Position numbers and translations under genes: made by a program
Notes under the pieces: generated by a model
Databases searched by the model: none
The model's input: the letters and a program-made list of their open reading frames with translations, nothing else
Told to the model about the DNA's origin: nothing
Assembly (NCBI GenBank): GCA_039817415.1
Contig: JBCBVV010000022.1
Location: forward strand, 1 to 64,000
Direction: 5' to 3'
DNA: 64,000 bases
Origin: JALEFZ01 sp039817415
GTDB taxonomy: Bacteria > Bacteroidota > Bacteroidia > J057
Shown here: piece by piece, positions 18,379 through 26,378 of the stretch
Position numbering within the stretch: position 1 is the first letter of the stretch
Layout: every line of letters starts with the position of its first letter

Positions 18379-19077
18379 TTAATCAGCATCATTGGTGCTC
18401 TGAAGGTAAATATCCACTCTTCTGTTGATGGCATTGATCTCTCCGGAACGATAGGCAATTTTGGGCTTAAAATTCCCTCTTCCTGTCGCGGCAATCATGT
18501 GGGGGTAGACACCTCGTGCTGCCAGAAATCTGGCTACAGCATTGGCTCTTGCCGTACTTAACTCCCACGAATCGATGACATCGGGACGGTTTTGTGCTTC
18601 GTTTTCATCGGCATGCCCTTCTACCAAAATCAAGTATTTAGAGGAGTTTTTAAGGCTATCCGCCATGAGTTCAAGTCTTTGGCGTAGGGTGGGACTGAGT
18701 TCGGAACTCCCAATCTGAAACTCTACCTCCTTTTCCGTCATGGGAATGACCCTTCCCTTTTTCACTTGGGCTACTTTGTCCGGATATCTGCGGTGAGCCA
18801 TGAAATCTCCTGGTTCTGGCTCATTGATAGCGGTAAGTTCATTGGCCTTTAAGCTCTTGTCAATTTTGGGAAGAATCTGGTTGATATAACTTTGGTATTT
18901 CCTATTGAGCCTAATCTCAGCTTGTAAAACGTGGTTAAGGGAGTCAATGACAAAATCCGGATTCCTTCCTGATCCTCCTCCCAAAACGGAACAGGATGAC
19001 ATCCATACACAAATCCCCATCGTAATCAGCATCATTCCTCCCGTTAGGCGAAAAGCTGATGTTGCTGTCTTTTCCAT
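18379..19077 (-). CDS. OmpA-family peptidoglycan-binding lipoprotein
   Basis: From the ATG at 19077 the protein has 232 aa. A hydrophobic segment ends in W-M-S-S-C, predicting lipidation at the outer membrane. A Gly-rich linker and a helical segment precede an OmpA/MotB-like C-terminal domain (about 125-232) with E-G-H-A-D-E-N and the closing N-R-R-V-D-I-Y motif, which in relatives grips diaminopimelate in peptidoglycan. A longer start at 19116 would put a polar stretch before the signal and is less likely. It is followed 93 bp later by the MMPL transporter gene on the same strand. Confidence 0.88.
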   Translation of the reverse strand: MEKTATSAFRLTGGMMLITMGICVWMSSCSVLGGGSGRNPDFVIDSLNHVLQAEIRLNRKYQSYINQILPKIDKSLKANELTAINEPEPGDFMAHRRYPDKVAQVKKGRVIPMTEKEVEFQIGSSELSPTLRQRLELMADSLKNSSKYLILVEGHADENEAQNRPDVIDSWELSTARANAVARFLAARGVYPHMIAATGRGNFKPKIAYRSGEINAINRRVDIYLQSTNDAD

Positions 19078-19396
19078 CTTATTTGCTGTTGTGTAATGTG
19101 AAGTTGACTCTCCCATGAATCATCATGATGCAAGGAGCTTTATAGAAATGGACATCTTCCTACCAAATTACAGGAAAATCCAAGTTCCTTTGCTTAAGTC
19201 TCTTATGGTCAAAACGTTATTCAAGGCGGAAATTACAGAAAAATATGGAGTATTATGGAGCCTTTGAGCCTTCTAAGATAAAGTTTCCCGTTTCCGAAAG
19301 AATCTGTATGAGATGTAAGCTAAATAATTGAATTCATCTGCTTGCGGTTTCATTTCCTGCTTATTCCTATTAATTTCCCTACCTAAATTTTTTTCA
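19078..19396. other. intergenic region between divergent genes
   Basis: These 319 bp lie between the OmpA-like gene and the M42 peptidase gene and must carry promoters for both. I see no clear repeat, hairpin or additional coding region, only AT-rich sequence. Confidence 0.45.
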
Positions 19397-20440
19397 ATGG
19401 CATTAAATATCGACTTGCTGAAGCAACTCTGTCTAGTTCCTGGACCTCCAGGGGGAGAAGAACCTGTACGTCAAATGATTCTTAAGGAAATTGAAGGGCT
19501 GGTAGACGAGTGCAGCCTAGATAACATGGGCAATATCATTGCTGTAAAAAAGGGGAAAGCTCCTAAAAAAGTAATGGTGGCCGCTCACATGGATGAAATC
19601 TCCTTTATCATTACACATATTGACAAACAGGGTTTTGCTCGTTTCCATACATTGGGAGGCTTCGATCCTAAGACATTTACCGCTCAACGCGTAATTGTAC
19701 ATGGAAAAGAAGATCTGGTTGGTGTGATGGGATCTAAGCCTATTCACCTGATGACAGCAGAGGAAAGAAATAAGGCGCCTAAAAAACAGGACTACTTTAT
19801 TGATTTTGGAATGCCTGGCAATAGGGTAAAGGACATCATTCGTGTAGGGGATAAGGTTACCCGTGAAAGGGACTTTATCGAACTAGGCGATTGTGTGTCA
19901 ACCAAGTCGCTAGACAACCGAATTTCTGTTTTTATCTTGATTGAAGTACTCAAGAAAATGAGCCAACCAGCTTATGATTTCTATGCAGTCTTCACGGTGC
20001 AAGAAGAAATTGGGCTAAGGGGGGCACAAATTGCTGCGAGACAAATCAATCCCGATTTTGGATTTGGATTGGATACCACTATCGCCAATGACCTACCATC
20101 CGCTGCTGAGCATGAATACATTACCCAACTAGGAAAGGGGACAGCTGTAAAGATCATGGATTCTTCCGTGGTAACTGACAGCAGAATGGTCCGCTTCATG
20201 GAGTCTTTAGCTGAAAAGTACAGTATTCCTCATCAGCGAGAAATCCTGACCGGAGGAGGCACTGATACTGCCATGGTTCAAAGAGGAGGAGATGGCGCTA
20301 TAGCAGGTTGTGTTTCCATTCCTACAAGGCATATCCACTCTGTGGTTGAGATATGCCACAAAGTTGATATACAGGCTTCCATTGACCTTTTGCAGAAATG
20401 TGTGGAGGAAATGGACCGATTTGACTATGCCTGGTCATAG
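19397..20440 (+). CDS. M42-family metallo-aminopeptidase
   Basis: A 347-aa glutamyl-aminopeptidase/FrvX-type enzyme with two metal ions, probably a cytosolic tetrahedral dodecamer as in relatives. Metal and catalytic residues are all visible: A-A-H-M-D-E near 64-69, S-L-D-N-R near 174, Q-E-E-I-G-L-R-G near 205 (catalytic Glu pair), G-L-D near 228 and the C-terminal R-H-I-H-S near 315. The ATG at 19397 directly gives the family N-terminus; a longer frame adds an unlikely hydrophobic stretch. The next gene, nucleoside phosphorylase, starts 47 bp downstream, so peptide and nucleoside salvage may share a transcript. Confidence 0.9.
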   Translation: MALNIDLLKQLCLVPGPPGGEEPVRQMILKEIEGLVDECSLDNMGNIIAVKKGKAPKKVMVAAHMDEISFIITHIDKQGFARFHTLGGFDPKTFTAQRVIVHGKEDLVGVMGSKPIHLMTAEERNKAPKKQDYFIDFGMPGNRVKDIIRVGDKVTRERDFIELGDCVSTKSLDNRISVFILIEVLKKMSQPAYDFYAVFTVQEEIGLRGAQIAARQINPDFGFGLDTTIANDLPSAAEHEYITQLGKGTAVKIMDSSVVTDSRMVRFMESLAEKYSIPHQREILTGGGTDTAMVQRGGDGAIAGCVSIPTRHIHSVVEICHKVDIQASIDLLQKCVEEMDRFDYAWS

Positions 20441-20487
20441 GAGTTGGGCGATTGTACTCGCCATGTTCCACCCTTATTTTTCCCAAC

Positions 20488-21306
20488 ATGAAAGAATTAC
20501 AAGAAGCGCTAGATTTTATTCGCAGACAATATAAAGGAGAGGATCCAGAGATCGGGATCATTTTAGGAACTGGACTAGGTGCCTTGAGTGAACAAATCGA
20601 TCAAGAGAAGGTCATTCCCTATAATTTTATACCTCATTTTCCCATTTCCACCGTAGAAAGCCATTTCGGGAAATTAATTTTTGGGAAGCTGGGAGGGAAG
20701 CGTGTGGTAGCCATGCAAGGTAGGATGCACTACTATGAAGGATACCAAATGCATGAAATTACCTTCCCAATTCGTGTGATGAAGCTATTGGGAATCCATA
20801 CCCTCTTCTTATCTGGAGCTGCTGGTGGCGTTAACCTCAGTTACAAAAATGGGGACTTGGTTGTGATTCATGATCATATCAACTTACAAACTTCCAATCC
20901 TCTCATTGGACCTAACCTGAACGAGCTTGGGCCTCGTTTTCCAGACATGAGCAAGCCCTACGATAGAAGTTTGGTCGAAAAGGCCCTGAAAGTTGGGAAA
21001 GAGAAGGGATATGCCATCCATAAGGGAGTATATGCAGCAGTTACTGGCCCCAATTTAGAAACTCCAGCTGAATACAGATTCCTGGGAATCATCGGGGCCG
21101 ATTTAGTTGGGATGTCAACTGTTCCCGAGGTATTGGTGGCCCGTCATATGGACCTCTGTGTATGTGCGATTTCAGTTATCACTGATGAATGTGATCCTGA
21201 CAACCTACGAGAGTTCTCCTTGGATGAGGTCATTGAGATTGCCAATCAGGCCGAACCTAAGCTGACGGATATGTTTCTGACCCTTATCAAGGAGTTGGAT
21301 CGCTAA
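20488..21306 (+). CDS. purine-nucleoside phosphorylase, trimeric class
   Basis: A 272-aa enzyme that phosphorolyses purine nucleosides to base and ribose-1-phosphate. Family motifs are G-T-G-L-G at 27-31, the Q-G-R-M-H-Y-Y-E-G-Y block near 77-86, S-G-A-A-G-G at 109-114 and E191 in G-P-N-L-E-T-P. The position that is Asn243 in the human enzyme is Asp233 here (I-T-D-E-C), as in 6-aminopurine-using relatives such as MTAP, so adenosine use is possible. The ATG at 20488 matches the usual length; earlier in-frame starts overlap the peptidase end. It is followed by copy B of the intergenic element. Confidence 0.9.
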   Translation: MKELQEALDFIRRQYKGEDPEIGIILGTGLGALSEQIDQEKVIPYNFIPHFPISTVESHFGKLIFGKLGGKRVVAMQGRMHYYEGYQMHEITFPIRVMKLLGIHTLFLSGAAGGVNLSYKNGDLVVIHDHINLQTSNPLIGPNLNELGPRFPDMSKPYDRSLVEKALKVGKEKGYAIHKGVYAAVTGPNLETPAEYRFLGIIGADLVGMSTVPEVLVARHMDLCVCAISVITDECDPDNLREFSLDEVIEIANQAEPKLTDMFLTLIKELDR

Positions 21307-21371
21307 TAACCTTAGATTTTATAGCTAAAGGACGCCTCCATTTTCTGAAAAATTGGAGGCAAATTTCATTC

Positions 21372-21455
21372 AGAGACGGTTTAAGATTTATACTTCTTGT
21401 TTACAGTTGTCTTTCAAGAACCTGAGTTTTCATTTTTTCTCACCTTAGCTCCACT
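21372..21455 (+). repeat. intergenic element, copy B
   Basis: The plus-strand counterpart of 15283-15368. It lies 65 bp after the nucleoside phosphorylase stop and about 150 bp before the porin start. The arms TTCTTG and CAAGAA and the closing TTTTCTCACCTT-like tail are shared with copy A. Relative to the preceding gene, both copies are in the sense direction. Confidence 0.75.
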
Positions 21456-21606
21456 AAAGTTTAAAAAAAATACTGCCTCAGAACCTTAACATCCTGCCTG
21501 TAAACTAAACATGATAGCCCTAAACAGTCTCTTATTAAGAATTCCATTTCCGTGGAAGCAACCTTTTCCCCAAATTGTGGCCACTTTTGATGGAATGTTA
21601 GCCTTC

Positions 21607-23844
21607 ATGTACCTATTTGCCAGAAGAATATCTTTGTTACTCATCCTAGGGGGAATGATTTTTCCTCTTCAGGCTCAGGTATTGACCGGGCGAGATGGGG
21701 ATCAGGTAAACTTCCCGGATGATCCAGGTTTTCAGGGGATTAATTTGTCCTTAGATTCCACTAGAAGGGATTCCTCCCTAAAAAAGAAAGACATCAAGCC
21801 TGATGTGAAGTCCTATGATCGGCAGGCCTTTTTTGAGCATCTTCCCTTTCAATTTCCTGTTCAAAGAAGGTTAGATAATCAACATTTGTATGATGAACTC
21901 CATGTGGTCGAGGGCTTTGTTCAAAGTCTTGGGCAAACGGGCAAACCTTATCAGATTTGGCGAGACGGAATTAAGGAGCAGTATCTCCTCCTGGATGTTT
22001 ACCGAGACCCTATTCTGAATAAATATCAGCATTATATGATTGATGCTGAGCACAAAGCCAAATTTTACGATACCAAGACTCCCTATGTCAATGTGCAATA
22101 CATGCAGGGGCCAGATCGCTTGCAGGTAACAGATGTAACTGTTTCCAGGAACATTACACCCAATTGGAATGGGACTTTTTTCATTCAAAGGATGCTCTCA
22201 GAATCGGCTTACAGGGAAATGCTGACAGACCACGTGAATCTCTATCTTTCGAGCAACTACCATGGGTTCAATGATCGATACCATGCATATGGAGTTGTTA
22301 CCTACAATCAGTTTAGTGATGGGATCAATGGAGGGGTACCTAGAGATACAAACAATGCCAATTATGTCTTTCGGGAAGGGGATTTGATCAAGGACTCTTC
22401 TGTTTTGTTTTCGATTTATACCGGTCGAACCGATAATGTGGAATATAACTCCCTGTTTTTTAAGGGAACGCAGGCGCCTTTATTGGCTTCCGCTCTTAGG
22501 CAGAATCGCTTTATACAAGGCTATCTAGACCATTTTTATGATCTCATTCCAGAATCCGATAGTGCCAAAATCAAAAACCGACTGACACTCAGGAATAAGA
22601 TTCTTTGGGAAACGAGTAGGATGACCTTTGCAGATGAATCTATTGGTGTCTCTGCGCTGAGTAGTAACCTCATTCCTGTTTATCCCACTCTCGCAACTGA
22701 TTCGACAGATATTTATGAGAACTGGTTAAGCAGGAGATTTAATATTGCGGGACTCCTCAGTTACTCCCTACAAACAAGGGGGGGCTTTCAAGTAAACCTG
22801 AATGGAGGAATCAATTATCAAGTGCTGCAATTTGTCAAGGACACTACCTTAGCAACCCAAAATAGCACGGACCAGATTGTGAATGGGAGTATAGTATTTC
22901 CTATTGGGATTGTGAAAGGGCATATCCGACAGCGCATATCCGACAGGTTTTCAGCAGAAAGAGACATTAACATTACAGCAGATTTACAGCCGTGGGCGCA
23001 AGTTCCTTTGTATAAAATTCATCCTCGTTTCGCTAGGAAGGATACGGCCAATGAAATTCCCAAACCTGACTCCCTCGCCCTATATCGTCCTGTGAGTCTA
23101 CAGGGCAGTTTTATGCTAAGGGACATGAATCCCTCTATGTTTCAGGCCTTCTTTGTGGGGGATTCTGGCAATGCTTACATACCTAATCCCAGCCTTGGCA
23201 ACCAGTTACTCACCCATGCTGATGTATCTCTTCGCTATGATTTTCCGGTGAAATTGGGTTTGCAGGATACGTTGGTCCCTATGTACTTGAAGGTAAGAGG
23301 ATTTCTAAGTAGGGTAGACAATCCGATTTATTATGACCAGGCCTTTCAGGTCGTTCAGGACAATGAGAATTCCTTCAATTGGCTGGGGATAGAAACGGCC
23401 TTTCGTCTGAGATTTTGGCGAAAATTTTACTTCGAAACCAATTTTACGTATCAATTTGAAACTGCTGCTGCGGATAATCTCCAAACTCGGCTACAGGAAC
23501 AGTCAGCTCCCAATTGGTACGGGAAGTCCTTTCTCTATTATGAAAACAAAAATATAAGTTTCGGAGAGCAATTTAGAATTGGGCTTGATGCCCATTATTT
23601 CGGACCCTTCGCAGGCCAAACCTTAGACCCAATTTCTTCCGAGTATTTTGCTACCAATTATGAGATGAGTCCCTTTGTAAACATAGGGGCTTACGCAGCC
23701 ATTAAGTTGAGGGGAGTTTATCTATGGGGAAGGGTACAGCAGGCGACTGAAGGCGTATTTACGAATGGATATTTCACCACACCCTTCTATCCTATGTTGG
23801 AGCGGGCCATTACCTTTGGGGTAAATTGGAGTTTCTACAATTAA
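21607..23844 (+). CDS. putative outer-membrane porin
   Basis: From the ATG at 21607 the protein has 745 aa and a signal peptide ending L-Q-A-Q. The rest alternates Tyr/Phe/Asn-rich strands with polar turns and ends W-S-F-Y-N, with the terminal aromatic typical of outer-membrane barrels. This is the 'putative porin' family common in Bacteroidota. ATGs at 21595 and 21511 are in frame, but 21607 gives the most compact signal sequence. A short hairpin follows the stop. I infer a channel role; no substrate is indicated. Confidence 0.75.
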   Translation: MYLFARRISLLLILGGMIFPLQAQVLTGRDGDQVNFPDDPGFQGINLSLDSTRRDSSLKKKDIKPDVKSYDRQAFFEHLPFQFPVQRRLDNQHLYDELHVVEGFVQSLGQTGKPYQIWRDGIKEQYLLLDVYRDPILNKYQHYMIDAEHKAKFYDTKTPYVNVQYMQGPDRLQVTDVTVSRNITPNWNGTFFIQRMLSESAYREMLTDHVNLYLSSNYHGFNDRYHAYGVVTYNQFSDGINGGVPRDTNNANYVFREGDLIKDSSVLFSIYTGRTDNVEYNSLFFKGTQAPLLASALRQNRFIQGYLDHFYDLIPESDSAKIKNRLTLRNKILWETSRMTFADESIGVSALSSNLIPVYPTLATDSTDIYENWLSRRFNIAGLLSYSLQTRGGFQVNLNGGINYQVLQFVKDTTLATQNSTDQIVNGSIVFPIGIVKGHIRQRISDRFSAERDINITADLQPWAQVPLYKIHPRFARKDTANEIPKPDSLALYRPVSLQGSFMLRDMNPSMFQAFFVGDSGNAYIPNPSLGNQLLTHADVSLRYDFPVKLGLQDTLVPMYLKVRGFLSRVDNPIYYDQAFQVVQDNENSFNWLGIETAFRLRFWRKFYFETNFTYQFETAAADNLQTRLQEQSAPNWYGKSFLYYENKNISFGEQFRIGLDAHYFGPFAGQTLDPISSEYFATNYEMSPFVNIGAYAAIKLRGVYLWGRVQQATEGVFTNGYFTTPFYPMLERAITFGVNWSFYN

Positions 23845-23870
23845 AAAACACCTGCCATGAGACAGGTGCT
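23843..23870 (-). terminator. terminator of the 31-residue-repeat gene
   Basis: CACCTG (23849-23854) and CAGGTG (23863-23868) form a stem with an 8-nt loop. On the minus strand it is followed by six T. It sits between the convergent porin and repeat-protein genes and closes the 24-29 kb minus-strand cluster. Confidence 0.6.
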
Positions 23871-23893
23871 ACTCATTATTATTTCAAATAAAA

Positions 23894-24457
23894 TTAGGCT
23901 CTGCTGGTCAGATCATTGATGATTTGAGCCTGACGTTGTACCTGAGCCTTTAATTCCTCAACCTGACTGAGGATGTCATTGAGGCTAATTCCGTTGAGAA
24001 TGAGGTCTCCAGTTTCGGCGTCTAGATGTGCGGTCAATTGACCTTCTGCATTGACCATTCTGAGGTCTCCATTGCTCCCATTTCCTCCTAAAACCGCATT
24101 TCCATTGCCTCCGTCAAGGTGAACGGTTGTGTATCCCCCTTTATTTAAGAGGTCAATATCTCCTTCGGTACCATTTCCTCCGTAGATGCCGTTTCCATTG
24201 CCACCATCTAGATGGATAGTAAGTCCTCCTTCATCATTCATCAGGCGAACGTCAGCGTTGCTTCCGTTTCCGCCAGCGTTCAGGTTGCCGTCCCCGCCAT
24301 CAATATGGATGGTCTGCTGTCCTTCTTCGTTTTTTAGAACAAGGTCTCCTTCTGCTCCTCCGCCTCCAAGGTGTAGGTTGGCAGCTACACCATCCATGCC
24401 ACCGGTAACTGTTCCTGATTCATTTGCAAGGGTAAATGATCTAACTAAACTTGCCAT
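23894..24457 (-). CDS. protein of four exact 31-residue Gly/Asp repeats with coiled-coil tail
   Basis: A 187-aa protein with no signal peptide. Residues 31-154 are four units of exactly 31 residues (31-61, 62-92, 93-123, 124-154), each close to G-G-N-G-x-x-G-D-[LIV]-x-L, then N-x-x-G-x-x-T-[IV]-H-[LI]-D-G-G-N-G-N. Hydrophobic residues alternate as in a beta-helix or fibre. Residues 155-182 form a heptad-like helix (I-L-S-Q-V-E-E-L) suited to trimer formation, so a trimeric fibre is my inference. Similar Gly-Asp repeat proteins exist in other bacteria, to my memory without assigned function. It is the last gene of the cluster and is followed by a terminator. Confidence 0.8.
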   Translation of the reverse strand: MASLVRSFTLANESGTVTGGMDGVAANLHLGGGGAEGDLVLKNEEGQQTIHIDGGDGNLNAGGNGSNADVRLMNDEGGLTIHLDGGNGNGIYGGNGTEGDIDLLNKGGYTTVHLDGGNGNAVLGGNGSNGDLRMVNAEGQLTAHLDAETGDLILNGISLNDILSQVEELKAQVQRQAQIINDLTSRA

Positions 24458-24613
24458 AACGTCGAGTAGTTTTTGATTATTGGAGTGAAAAGTTGATTGT
24501 CAATTTGATGGGTGAGGCCCTGCCTAAAGTAACACAAATCGATAGCTGTAGCTGTTAAGAAATCATTAGCCTTTTCACACATGTTAGGGGGGAAGGGAAG
24601 GAGAAAGAGATCC

Positions 24614-25231
24614 TTAATGATAATTGCGGTTATCTTCCCAAACGCGCCATTTGTCATTTATTTTTTTGAAGAGAAGGTTTCGAATACGCTTCTGCGGACC
24701 ATAAATGGGATGGAAGAAATTGACGGGGAAGACATAGGCAGCTTCTGCAAAGGTTCCTGTGGAATTTACCCAAAAGAAAATAGCTTCTGTTTCGGCAATG
24801 GGGATAGGATTTTTCTCTTCAAGGGCCAAGACATTGCCGTAGCAACCCATCCTGAGCATTTTTTCCTTGATATCTTCAAAGGAGATACTTTTTCCTGGTA
24901 TGAGATGGAAGCTTTTTCCGTCAAAGGAATAGCCTTTTGCGCTGCCATCAGGATTGAAGACAAAGGAGAGCTTTTGACCTTGAATGTTTCCCTGGAAAAT
25001 GTCCTTTTCAACCTTGCCAGATATGTCAATGGATTTCCCGCCTGAAAACTTTATACGAAAGGAAAGGATGTCATCCTTGAGTTTTCTTTTTTGAATGGTT
25101 CCAATACGACCATTCCACTCCACACCTACATGTGCATGGATCATCATAGCTTGTAGACCTGACCACCTTTTGGTAGCAAAGGTCAAGTTGGGAAGAAGAA
25201 TGATTGTGAAAATTAGAAAGGCGCGTATCAT
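24614..25231 (-). CDS. secreted protein of unknown function, 205 aa
   Basis: An N-terminal signal peptide (about 1-19, ending T-F-A) precedes a beta-rich domain. The segment W-N-G-R-I-G-T-I and following strands to about residue 100 resemble a small lipocalin-like barrel, but I recognise no family. The C-terminal half contains an aromatic patch and ends R-V-W-E-D-N-R. The gene lies 134 bp downstream of the second 282-aa paralogue on the same strand and upstream of the repeat-protein gene, so it belongs to the unusual cluster by position only. Confidence 0.65.
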   Translation of the reverse strand: MIRAFLIFTIILLPNLTFATKRWSGLQAMMIHAHVGVEWNGRIGTIQKRKLKDDILSFRIKFSGGKSIDISGKVEKDIFQGNIQGQKLSFVFNPDGSAKGYSFDGKSFHLIPGKSISFEDIKEKMLRMGCYGNVLALEEKNPIPIAETEAIFFWVNSTGTFAEAAYVFPVNFFHPIYGPQKRIRNLLFKKINDKWRVWEDNRNYH

Positions 25232-25365
25232 GCTTAATTTGACTTGGCCATTTCATGAATTGTCTGGGTAAATCCTGGAATTTTAAAAATCCCTAAACAT
25301 TTCCTACGCAATACCCATTCCAGAAAGTGGAAATTATAGCTCGGCAGTAATATTATGATGTATGC

Positions 25366-26214
25366 TTATTGTCTGCTTAATGTAACGTCCGTTCGCATAC
25401 CGGATCTGGCGACATATTTCATGCCTCTATAGGGAGGTCTTTTGGCAATATCTAGCTTCCCATTCCATATGACTTTTATATTATATTTTCCTGGAGGCAA
25501 TGGGGGAAGAATACATACAGGTTGGCCAAATTCATCTACAATCGGCTTAATCGTCTTTTGATATTTGTGATTGCTAATGAGCAATAGAATCATATTGCAC
25601 TCTCTGCACCTAGGTAAAAAGACCTTACTGGCCAAGGAAGCATTTTTTACGGAAGGAATTGTCGAAGGTCTTGTCCTTTTTGGTTTGCGTTCCTTTTTCC
25701 TTTTGGATCGGCTTTCTCGTTCTTTCTTGACCTTTCTTTTGGGTTCAACAGGCTCTTTCTTGATGCCAGCAGCCACAGCTACTGGTGCTACTTCTACTTT
25801 GCTCCCTTCTCGGTGGTAAAAATAGGACAGTTGGTCTACCTTTTTGGTCAATGTATTCGCGACCTGGCTTTGTAGCATCATGACATCATACTTACCCGTG
25901 GGCTTGAGGTAAAGCTTGTAAAACTCATTCTTTTCAGGGTTGGTAATCCCTGTGTAAAAATGTATTTGGCCTGCTTCATTAACTGGATCAGCCTTACGTT
26001 TGCCTAACAAACAACCCTCCTTATCCTTTGTGCAGGGAATGAAAAATGAGATATCCGCATAGGGATCTCCTTTGATATACGAAATGGTGATTTTGGAGAA
26101 AGGATTGAGAGAGTCCATCGGAACCCAGGTATCTACATACCATTCTCCGGTCTGGGCAAGTTTACAGAGTGGGATAAACAGAATAATAGTAAGAATGAGC
26201 AATTTCAATTGCAT
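25366..26214 (-). CDS. secreted protein, paralogue 2 of the protease-flanking pair
   Basis: A 282-aa protein with a signal peptide ending K-L-A-Q. The N-terminal domain (about 21-135) starts with G-E-W-Y-V-D-T-W and holds a Cys pair (C-T-K-D-K-E-G-C). A very basic linker (about 150-190, dense K/R) leads to a C-terminal beta domain (about 195-282) with C-R-E-C and the strand motif L-P-P-G-K-Y-N-I-K-V-I-W-N-G-K. The same plan and length occur in the protein encoded at 28245-29093, so the two are paralogues. They flank the His/Cys-domain protein gene. Its function is unknown. Confidence 0.75.
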   Translation of the reverse strand: MQLKLLILTIILFIPLCKLAQTGEWYVDTWVPMDSLNPFSKITISYIKGDPYADISFFIPCTKDKEGCLLGKRKADPVNEAGQIHFYTGITNPEKNEFYKLYLKPTGKYDVMMLQSQVANTLTKKVDQLSYFYHREGSKVEVAPVAVAAGIKKEPVEPKRKVKKERESRSKRKKERKPKRTRPSTIPSVKNASLASKVFLPRCRECNMILLLISNHKYQKTIKPIVDEFGQPVCILPPLPPGKYNIKVIWNGKLDIAKRPPYRGMKYVARSGMRTDVTLSRQ

Positions 26215-26316
26215 GGTAGAAGGGCTAAGTAGGTATAGTCGTTTTGCAAATTATTACATATGAATTGACCAATTAAGAAAATGTGATATCTGCCTGAATG
26301 TAAGTTTCATTGAATT

Positions 26317-26353
26317 AAAATAAAAGCGGAATGGATTATCAAGTCCATTCCGC
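26317..26353 (-). terminator. terminator after the propeller/caspase-like gene
   Basis: A perfect 10-bp stem GCGGAATGGA (26326-26335) / TCCATTCCGC (26344-26353) with an 8-nt loop is followed on the minus strand by a T-rich run. It ends the 29093-26379 two-gene unit, so the second paralogue gene probably has its own promoter. Confidence 0.75.
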
Positions 26354-26378
26354 GTTAAATAAGGATTTAAGTCTCTGT

